A stretch of 45,746 nt of DNA, taken from NCBI GenBank assembly GCA_045660265.1, contig JAZRDM010000046.1, positions 1 to 45,746 on the forward strand. Direction: 5' to 3'. The position numbers and the translations under genes are program-made. Below the pieces are notes generated by a model. It was not told where the DNA came from, searched no databases, and saw only the letters and a list, made by a program, of their open reading frames with translations. Positions 40,367 through 45,746 of this stretch are shown here, piece after piece. How positions within the stretch are numbered: position 1 is the first letter of the stretch; every line of letters starts with the position of its first letter. This stretch comes from Scatosoma sp045660265. Lineage in GTDB: Bacteria; Bacillota; Clostridia; Christensenellales; Borkfalkiaceae.

Positions 40367-40876
40367 ATGGGATTTTTTACAAGATGCGATGATTGCGAAT
40401 ACTGGAATAAAGACAGATATTTTTCGGTTAGAGAAGGTGAGGGCGGCTATTTTGAAAGAGAATCGTATAGAGATTTGGAAAAATGCTGGTGTTCGGTAAA
40501 ACGTGAATACGTAAAATCGGACGAGGCAATGAATTGTTCGAGATATAAACAAAAATCGTCCGGGTGTTTCTTAACGACGGCGTGCGTAGAATATAAAGGC
40601 TTAGCAGACGACTGTGAAGAATTGACCAAACTCCGCGCGTTTAGAGATAACTACTTAAAGACGACGGAAGAAGGCAAGGCGGTAGTAGAAGAATATTATC
40701 GTGTTGCACCGCAAATTGTAGCAAGCGTTAACGCGTCTGAAAAGAAAGCGGAAATTTACGACTATATCTACAAAGAAATACATACCTGTATCGCTTGCAT
40801 TGAAAGCGGGGATAGCGACGGTGCGGTAAACGTGTATCGCGAAATGGTAAAAAAGGCAAACGAAATGGTAAAATAA
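40367..40876 (+). CDS. CFI-box protein, cysteine-rich
   Basis: 169 residues. N-terminal cysteine-rich part (CDDCEYW, CWC, NCSRY) that could bind zinc, then CFLTTACVEYKGLADDCEELTKLRAFRDNYL, the CFI-box segment found at the C-terminus of many otherwise unrelated bacterial proteins, then a helical tail. The function of the box is not known. Strong promoter, ribosome site GGAAGGTGG. It shares its promoter region with the divergent nuclease gene. Confidence 0.8.
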   Translation: MGFFTRCDDCEYWNKDRYFSVREGEGGYFERESYRDLEKCWCSVKREYVKSDEAMNCSRYKQKSSGCFLTTACVEYKGLADDCEELTKLRAFRDNYLKTTEEGKAVVEEYYRVAPQIVASVNASEKKAEIYDYIYKEIHTCIACIESGDSDGAVNVYREMVKKANEMVK

Positions 40877-40885
40877 TAAAAGAAA

Positions 40886-40913
40886 AAAGAACGCCACACG
40901 GCGTTCTTTTTAT
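40886..40913. terminator. Bidirectional terminator
   Basis: AAAGAACGCC-ACAC-GGCGTTCTTT with flanking A and T runs, between convergent genes. Confidence 0.9.
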
Positions 40914-41614
40914 TATACAATTGTTTGTTCAAGTGTTTCCGATTGCGGCTGCAGAGAATATAAATCGAATTCCGTTTCGATATCGAAATCGTCTGCGGAA
41001 TCAAAAGCGGCGAGTTTGGATACAGAAACTTCGTAGGCGGTCATTATTTTTATGTCTGTATCGGAAAAGCGTTTTTGGTATTCGCGGCTTTGGATTCTGC
41101 CGGAAATCGCCACTTTATCCCCCACGCATAAATTTTTAACGAAGCGCGCGTTTCTGCCCCAAGCAATGCAAGGAATATAATCGGATTTATTATACGCGCG
41201 GTTGACGGCGATTAGAAGGTCGGCAATTTCTCGGTTGAAAGGGGTGGTGCGGTAGACGGGCGGTTTGCAAATGTATCCGCTAAGCAAAATATTGTTTGGA
41301 TTTTTTTCAGGAAGGTCGGAAAGAAGCTCTCTGATGAATACGGTCAGCATTAAGCGGGATTTACCTTCTTCAATTTTGTTATAGCTTCTAAATTGCCCCA
41401 CTGCGCAAATTTGACTGCCTATTCTAATATCCGCGCCCTTAATAAGCCGTTCGGAAATGGTAACGGGGAGAACGTCTGCTTGGCCGGAAAGGCGTTTGAC
41501 GGAAACGAAAAATTCGTAAAAACCCTCTCCGTAAATTTCGTGGGAAAATACGCCGTCGCTGACGATTTCACCTGAAACGTAAACCTTGTTGTTTTTGTCT
41601 GTGCTGTAGTTCAT
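40913..41614 (-). CDS. SSB-like protein with two OB folds
   Basis: 233 residues from the ATG at 41614 (AAGGAG upstream). The second half (about 110-185) has clear SSB/OB-fold strands: NILLSGYICKPPVYRTTPF, then YIPCIAWGRNARFVKNLCVG and DKVAISGRIQSREYQKRF. The first half (10-105) looks like a diverged OB fold (KVYVSGEIVSDGVF; IGSQICAVGQFRSY). It lacks the acidic DDDIPF-type tail of the main SSB. Probably a second ssDNA-binding protein. It lies downstream of the PdaB-like gene. Confidence 0.82.
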   Translation of the reverse strand: MNYSTDKNNKVYVSGEIVSDGVFSHEIYGEGFYEFFVSVKRLSGQADVLPVTISERLIKGADIRIGSQICAVGQFRSYNKIEEGKSRLMLTVFIRELLSDLPEKNPNNILLSGYICKPPVYRTTPFNREIADLLIAVNRAYNKSDYIPCIAWGRNARFVKNLCVGDKVAISGRIQSREYQKRFSDTDIKIMTAYEVSVSKLAAFDSADDFDIETEFDLYSLQPQSETLEQTIV

Positions 41615-41652
41615 ATTTTTTCTCCTTATTTTATAATTTTTGTAACTCGTTA

Positions 41653-41668
41653 AATACATGGGTGGGGT
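41653..41668 (+). repeat. Partial short dispersed repeat
   Basis: AATACATGGGTGGGGT, sharing ACATGGGTGGGG with the copy at 27501-27518 read on the other strand. Confidence 0.35.
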
Positions 41669-42457
41669 CTATGCCTTAAACTGACGCCCTGTGTGGTCGA
41701 TTGTATAATCGCTGGTATAGATAAGCTCGCCGATAGGAACAAAAGAATACCCCTTGTTTTTTAAGGTGGAAAAAATCATGGGCAGTGCTTTTGCGGTATG
41801 CAAGCCGTTGTTATGGCATAAAATAATAGAGCCGTCTTTTACACCGTTTACAATCCGCAGGGAGATTTCCGTCGCGGAAAGATTTTTCCAATCGAGCGAA
41901 TCTACGTCCCATTGAATTGTGTACAAGCCCATTTGGCTTGCAGTGCTAAGCAAAAGATTGTTATAATCGCCGTATGGAGCACGGAACAATTTAGGGCTCA
42001 CACCCGTTACTGATTGAATGGTTTGGCAAGAGTCGTTTAACTCTTTTTCTATTTCCGCTTTCGAAAGCTTGCTCATATACGGATGCGTTTTGCTGTGCGT
42101 GCCGAGCTCGTGTCCCTGTTCTACAATTTTTTTAGCGTATTCGGGATATTTTTGCACCCAAAATTCGACGGCGAAAAAGGTGCATTTTACGTCGTTTGCC
42201 TGCATGATTCGTAATAGCTCGTCGGTGTATTCTACCCCCCAAGCGCAATCGAAGGAAATGGCAATTTTTTTATCCTCTCTATTCACGGAATAAATAGGAA
42301 GAAGACGGGTTGAATCCGTACCTGTCTCCGCCGTTTCTTTTTCTTTGAGTTTTTGCACGGCGTACGTGCCACCGAAAATTATAGAAAAAAGAGCGGTGAA
42401 AACAATAGAGATAATCGCAAAAATTTTCCAAAATTGTGCTTTGCGCGAACGGGCCAT
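41669..42457 (-). CDS. PdaB-like polysaccharide deacetylase
   Basis: 262 residues. Membrane anchor at 11-33, then a NodB domain: IAISFDCAWG (D70), GTHSKTHPYM (zinc ligands H121 and H125), LFRAPYGDYN and a C-terminal LCHNN motif. SFDxxWG rather than TFDDG is typical of the PdaB/YlxY sporulation branch, which acts on spore-cortex peptidoglycan or a related wall polymer. Acts outside the membrane. GGAG precedes the ATG. Confidence 0.88.
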   Translation of the reverse strand: MARSRKAQFWKIFAIISIVFTALFSIIFGGTYAVQKLKEKETAETGTDSTRLLPIYSVNREDKKIAISFDCAWGVEYTDELLRIMQANDVKCTFFAVEFWVQKYPEYAKKIVEQGHELGTHSKTHPYMSKLSKAEIEKELNDSCQTIQSVTGVSPKLFRAPYGDYNNLLLSTASQMGLYTIQWDVDSLDWKNLSATEISLRIVNGVKDGSIILCHNNGLHTAKALPMIFSTLKNKGYSFVPIGELIYTSDYTIDHTGRQFKA

Positions 42458-42632
42458 AGCGTACTCCTATCATAGCGTTTTTTGTAAAAAATAATTTGTC
42501 GAAAATGCAAGACTTATGCCTTTGTTTAGCGAAAGTGTTTTTTGTTGGTTTCGACGGGTAATGTTACTATATGTTGCGTTTGTCGGCTTTATGAAATGTA
42601 AATGAAAAAAGTTGGGAAATAAAGGAATATAC

Positions 42633-42661
42633 TTGACATAAAAATAAAGATATGATATTAT
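42633..42661 (+). promoter_or_regulatory. Promoter of the ABC transporter operon
   Basis: TTGACA (42633-42638), 17 bases, TATTAT (42656-42661). Confidence 0.85.
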
Positions 42662-42663
42662 TT

Positions 42664-42678
42664 TGATATCACATATCA
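42664..42678. promoter_or_regulatory. Operator-like palindrome before the ABC transporter
   Basis: TGATAT-CAC-ATATCA, a perfect 6+6 inverted repeat directly after the -10 box, at the expected transcription start. A further TGATAT lies at 42653-42658. Suits a repressor site; regulator not in view. Confidence 0.55.
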
Positions 42679-42695
42679 CAATAAGGAGTCTAGAA

Positions 42696-43466
42696 ATGGA
42701 AAACGTTTTAGTGGCAAGCGGATTGAGAAAATCATTTACTTTATCCAAAAAGCAACAAGCGCTGGAAAAAACAAACGTTAAAAAGAGAATAGCGGTAGAC
42801 GGGCTTTCTTTTGCGGTACAAAAAGGCGAAATTTACGGTCTGCTCGGCCCTAACGGTGCGGGGAAGACGACCACGTTGCGTTTGCTTTCTACTCTTTTAA
42901 AAACGGAAGACGGGGATGCGACAATCAATGGTTACAGTATTGTAAAAAACCCAGACCAAGTGCGTCAGCAAATCGGGTTTTTAACAAGCGATTTAAAACC
43001 CGACGGGTTTTTCACCCCGTCGTATATGTTTGATTTTTACAGCGAGCTGTACGAAATTCCCGAAGAGATACGCAACGACAGAAAACAAAAATTATTTGAA
43101 AGGTTTGGCATTGACGCGTTTGCGGAAACGAAAATTTCCGATTTGTCAACGGGCATGAAACAAAAAACGTCGATTGCCATCTCTCTTGTACACGATCCCG
43201 ATTTTATTATTTTTGACGAGCCGACAAACGGCTTGGACGTACTTACGGCAAAATCGGTAACCGATTTCTTACTTGAATTAAAAGCGCAAGGAAAGACGAT
43301 TTTACTCTCCACGCATATTTTCTCTTTGGTGGAAAAAATTTGCGACAGAGTGGGGATTATTATCGACGGAAAAATGGTTCGCGAAGGCGTTGTTGAAGAA
43401 CTGACGAAAGAAAAATCGTTGGAAGACGTGTTCTTTGACGTGTACGCGCAAGCGAAGGGAGAATAA
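42696..43466 (+). CDS. ABC transporter ATP-binding protein (NatA-type)
   Basis: 256 residues from the ATG at 42696 (AAGGAG 8 bases upstream). Walker A GPNGAGKTT, signature LSTGMKQK (variant of LSGGQ), Walker B FIIFDEPTNGLD, switch histidine in LLSTH. It powers the exporter whose permease begins two bases after its stop. Resembles NatA of the Na+ exporter NatAB, but the same family exports drugs and peptides. Confidence 0.93.
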   Translation: MENVLVASGLRKSFTLSKKQQALEKTNVKKRIAVDGLSFAVQKGEIYGLLGPNGAGKTTTLRLLSTLLKTEDGDATINGYSIVKNPDQVRQQIGFLTSDLKPDGFFTPSYMFDFYSELYEIPEEIRNDRKQKLFERFGIDAFAETKISDLSTGMKQKTSIAISLVHDPDFIIFDEPTNGLDVLTAKSVTDFLLELKAQGKTILLSTHIFSLVEKICDRVGIIIDGKMVREGVVEELTKEKSLEDVFFDVYAQAKGE

Positions 43467-43468
43467 AT

Positions 43469-44620
43469 ATGAAGAAATTTAAAAATATTTGGACGATAGC
43501 CAAAAAGGAATTTTATCGGTTTTTTAAAGACAAAAGAATTTTAATTTCTCTCTTCTTGCCGGGTGTGTTAATTTTTTGTATCTACTCCTTTTTAGGCGAA
43601 AATATGGGGACAATGATGGGTGTAGACGAGAACTACACCTATACCATGTACGCGGTGAATGCGCCTGCTGAACTTGAAGCAGAGTTTGCTTTATTAGAAT
43701 CGCAAAACGTTTCGATTGAAAAAATTTCTGAAAGCGAAACGGAAAGCGCAAAAGAAAAAGTCAAGTCGCAGGAAGCGGATATTTTGCTTGTCTTCCCTTC
43801 CGATTTTTCGCTTGTCCCGCAAAGTGAAACGTTTTCGCAGGTAAACGTATATTATAATTCGGTAAAAACGGAATCGTCGATGGCATATTCGCTGGTATCG
43901 GCGGTCTTCTCGGGAAAACAGTACGGCGCGCCTAACTTCTTGATGCCCGTCAACGATTTATCGACGGCGGAAGATATGACAGGGATGATTGTTTCTATGA
44001 TAGGTCCCATGATGATTATGGTATTTCTCTTTACGGGCTGTCTGGCGCTTGTACCCGAATCGATTGCCGGGGAAAAGGAGCGCGGTTCGTTTGCGACTAT
44101 GCTGGTAACGCCCGTCAAACGCAGTCATATAGCTGTCGGGAAAATTCTTGCCCTTTCCACTCTTTCGCTGTTAAGTGGTGTTTGCAGTGCGTTGGGCTTG
44201 ATATTCTCGTTGCCGAAATTGCTTGGCTCGGCGGAAGGAATCACTTTGGGAGTTCCCACTTATCAATTCGGCGATTACGCAATGCTGTTAGGGATTATTC
44301 TTTCGACGGTGCTTGTAATGGTCGGGATTGTATCCGTTGTGTCTACGCTTGCGAAAAGTGTAAAAGAAGCAGCGGGCATGGTTGGTCCGTTGAATATTTT
44401 GATTATATTGTTGGGCTTTGGAACAATGTTTTCGACGGGCGCGGACGCATGGTACTGGTATTTGATTCCGTTGTTTAACAGCGCGCGTGCGTTGGGCGGA
44501 ATTTTATCCTTTAACATTCAGCCTCTTTACGCTATTATTACGATTTTAATAAATTTGGGCTGCGTAGCAGGGCTGTCGATTGCGCTTGCGAAAATGTTTG
44601 ACAGCGAAAAAATAATGTAA
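43469..44620 (+). CDS. ABC-2 type permease (NatB-type)
   Basis: 383 residues. First membrane helix at about 25-45 preceded by WTIAKKEFYRFFKDKR, a long extracytoplasmic segment (50-175), then five membrane helices with ESIAGEKERGSFATMLVTPVKRSHIAVGK, the typical ABC-2 cytoplasmic loop between the second and third. Forms the exporter channel with the preceding ATPase. Same transcript. Confidence 0.92.
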   Translation: MKKFKNIWTIAKKEFYRFFKDKRILISLFLPGVLIFCIYSFLGENMGTMMGVDENYTYTMYAVNAPAELEAEFALLESQNVSIEKISESETESAKEKVKSQEADILLVFPSDFSLVPQSETFSQVNVYYNSVKTESSMAYSLVSAVFSGKQYGAPNFLMPVNDLSTAEDMTGMIVSMIGPMMIMVFLFTGCLALVPESIAGEKERGSFATMLVTPVKRSHIAVGKILALSTLSLLSGVCSALGLIFSLPKLLGSAEGITLGVPTYQFGDYAMLLGIILSTVLVMVGIVSVVSTLAKSVKEAAGMVGPLNILIILLGFGTMFSTGADAWYWYLIPLFNSARALGGILSFNIQPLYAIITILINLGCVAGLSIALAKMFDSEKIM

Positions 44621-44636
44621 ATACAAATGCAAATAG

Positions 44637-44677
44637 AAAAAAGTCAACAAAACCGTTGCGGGTGTTGACTTTTTTTG
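44637..44677 (+). terminator. Terminator of the ABC transporter operon
   Basis: AAGTCAACA / TGTTGACTT stem followed by TTTTTTG. Its right arm contains the TTGACT that serves as -35 box for the next gene, so terminator and promoter overlap. Confidence 0.85.
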
Positions 44678-44693
44678 TTCTATCGTGTATAAT
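44665..44693 (+). promoter_or_regulatory. Promoter of the 85-residue protein, near-leaderless
   Basis: TTGACT (44665-44670), 17 bases, TATAAT (44688-44693), ten bases, then ATG at 44704 with no ribosome site. Confidence 0.75.
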
Positions 44694-44703
44694 AAATAGT
44701 ACT

Positions 44704-44961
44704 ATGAGAATTTGGGCTAAATTGATGACAAACGGTAAAATAAAAAAACAATTCGTCTACGAAAACGAAGAAAAATTGACGTATTCGCACTTTTTCGATT
44801 ATCTGACGGATATTTGTCAAGCGTTGGATATTGCAACGCCCGTATTGACAAAAGTGCATATTTTTAATTTTGCAAAATTCAACCACGTAAAATTCACAAG
44901 CCGTGATTTTGTCGAAAGTCTGGGTTACGATTGCTTGTTTTTAGAAAATATTTTCACTTAA
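44704..44961 (+). CDS. Small conserved-looking hypothetical protein
   Basis: 85 residues from the ATG at 44704; an upstream in-frame start would run through the terminator and promoter. Soluble, with a basic start (MRIWAKLMTNGKIKKQ) and alternating aromatic residues (SHFFDYLTDICQ, HIFNFAKFNHVKF). I recall similar short proteins in other Clostridia but no function. No ribosome site; probably leaderless. An Lrp regulator follows 64 bases later. Confidence 0.72.
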   Translation: MRIWAKLMTNGKIKKQFVYENEEKLTYSHFFDYLTDICQALDIATPVLTKVHIFNFAKFNHVKFTSRDFVESLGYDCLFLENIFT

Positions 44962-45025
44962 TTGTTCCCCATTTTTACTAATTACCAAGGGGCATGGCCG
45001 AGATGAAAACAAAAGGAGAGAAAAA

Positions 45026-45517
45026 ATGACCCGTTTAGAAAAAGAAATACTCGATTTATTAAAAGAAAACGCTAGATTGCCGTTAAAAGATATTGCAGGG
45101 ATGTTAGGCGTAGATGAACAAGCGGTAAAAAACAGTATCCGCGCGTTAGAAGAAAGCGGTTTGCTGGTAAAATGCGCCGCAATCGTCAATAGCGAATTAT
45201 TGGACGAATCGCTTGTCGAAGCGTTGATTGAAGTAAAAGTATCGCCGAAAAAAGCGGAAGGCTTTGACGGTATGGCAAAGCAAATTGCGTCCTTCCCTGA
45301 AGTAAAAGGCGTATATTTGATGAGCGGTGCATACGATTTGGCGGTGTTTATTGAAGATACTTCCTTACAAAAAGTAGCGCGTTTCGTATCCGAAAGAATT
45401 TCCACTTTCGACGGCGTGTTAAGCACCGCCACCCATTTTATCTTAAAGAAATACAAAATTGAAGGGGTTATGACCCAGAAGGATGGGGAGGATAACCGTA
45501 TCTCCATTCAAGCTTAA
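45026..45517 (+). CDS. Lrp/AsnC family transcriptional regulator
   Basis: 163 residues. N-terminal winged helix (MTRLEKEILDLLKENARLPLKDIAGMLGV) and C-terminal RAM/AsnC ligand domain (VKGVYLMSGAYDLAVFIE). Lrp-type proteins bind amino acids and control metabolism; ligand unknown. AGGAG precedes the ATG. The last codons (ISIQA and stop) fall in the left-end sequence of repeat E6 (TCTCCATTCAAGCTTAACTT). Confidence 0.93.
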   Translation: MTRLEKEILDLLKENARLPLKDIAGMLGVDEQAVKNSIRALEESGLLVKCAAIVNSELLDESLVEALIEVKVSPKKAEGFDGMAKQIASFPEVKGVYLMSGAYDLAVFIEDTSLQKVARFVSERISTFDGVLSTATHFILKKYKIEGVMTQKDGEDNRISIQA

Positions 45518-45746
45518 CTTGGCCGCTTGCGAACGGGCTAAATGTGTATATACGGCGCAATACTTCGTTGTATTGCGTGTTCCCTCGCTTTGCTAGTATC
45601 TCCCCATTTTAACGGTGGGTTGGCCGCTTGCGAAAAAGTTAAATGTGCATATACGGCGCAATACTTCGTTGCAGTGCGTGTTCCCTCGCTTTGCTTGCAT
45701 CTCCCCATTTTAACGGAGGGTTGGTCGCTTGCGAAAAAGTTAAATG
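45501..45746 (+). repeat. Intergenic modular repeat, copy E6 (runs off the window)
   Basis: Left end overlapping the Lrp stop, then two short tandem modules beginning AAATGTGTATATACGGCGCA (about 45540) and AAATGTGCATATACGGCGCA (about 45640), each ending CTCCCCATTTTAACGG, and the start of a third at the window edge. These modules are about 100 bp and lack the TGTAC/TTTAC hairpin. The terminal module must lie outside. Confidence 0.85.

Noticed and set aside
42480..42540. Sigma-G/sigma-E promoter for the PdaB-like gene
   Set aside because: GCATA and CAAATTA with 16-base spacing fit only loosely; not distinguishable from chance in this A/T-rich DNA.
44985..45005. tRNA-like start GGGGCATGGCCGAGATG
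   Set aside because: Resembles the D-arm region of serine/leucine tRNAs, but no anticodon arm, T arm or acceptor strand follows before the Lrp gene.
45540..45746. Tandem units considered as a CRISPR array
   Set aside because: Units of about 100 bp are similar along their whole length with no unique spacers, and no cas genes are present; the isolated Cas4-like nuclease is not enough.

Overview
The window is about 45.7 kb of an AT-rich chromosome from a spore-forming Clostridia-type Firmicute. The evidence is the gene content and order (jag-yidC-yidD-rnpA-rpmH near dnaN, parB and yyaC close by, tig-clpP-clpX, holB-ricT, rplU-rpmA, lon-engB), the sporulation genes (YyaC, a SpoIVFA/SpoIVFB pair, a PdaB-like deacetylase), strong AGGAGG ribosome binding sites and TTGACA-17-TATAAT promoters. 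No phage, insertion sequence, CRISPR array or tRNA was recognised. The species cannot be named from this sequence.

The window spans the replication origin. Genes run mostly leftward before about 16.4 kb and mostly rightward after 16.9 kb. At the switch, 16.44-16.74 kb holds a dense DnaA-box cluster preceded by TAT/TAG triplets that look like DnaA-trios, so this is the probable oriC. dnaA is missing from its usual place between rpmH and dnaN; that gap holds a repeat element. A second cluster of perfect DnaA boxes lies 12 kb away (4.16-4.37 kb) between cvpA and ftsH, beside a degenerate parS-like palindrome.

Layout. 0-5.2 kb: two tandem strong leftward promoters at the edge (probably for an rRNA operon outside the window), two small membrane proteins, a divergent ParB, FtsH, DnaA-box cluster 1 and CvpA. 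5.4-10.4 kb: YyaC, a preQ1-I riboswitch with QueT, an SDR enzyme, a zinc-ribbon membrane protein facing a small XRE regulator across four evenly spaced operators, and a MATE exporter. 10.4-16.4 kb: the leftward origin cluster jag-yidC-yidD-rnpA-rpmH-dnaN-ypsA. 16.4-31.7 kb: oriC, rsmG, lon, engB, a surface lipoprotein, spoIVFA-spoIVFB under a sigma-E-like promoter, RNase G, RlmI, a Wzz/tyrosine-kinase pair, holB and ricT. 31.7-45.7 kb: rplU-rpmA, rqcH, tig-clpP-clpX, regulators, a small Fe-S nuclease, an SSB-like protein, a deacetylase, an ABC exporter and an Lrp regulator.

The most unusual content is a family of modular intergenic repeats of about 0.2-0.4 kb, in at least six places. Tandem modules of about 120-150 bp begin with a conserved AAATGTGTATATACGGCGCA block. 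Several copies end in a terminal module with a GNRA-loop hairpin and a 15-bp palindrome. The hairpins show compensatory and loop-preserving changes, so the elements are probably structured RNA. They lie just 3' of genes, often supply those genes' stop codons, and all point away from oriC.
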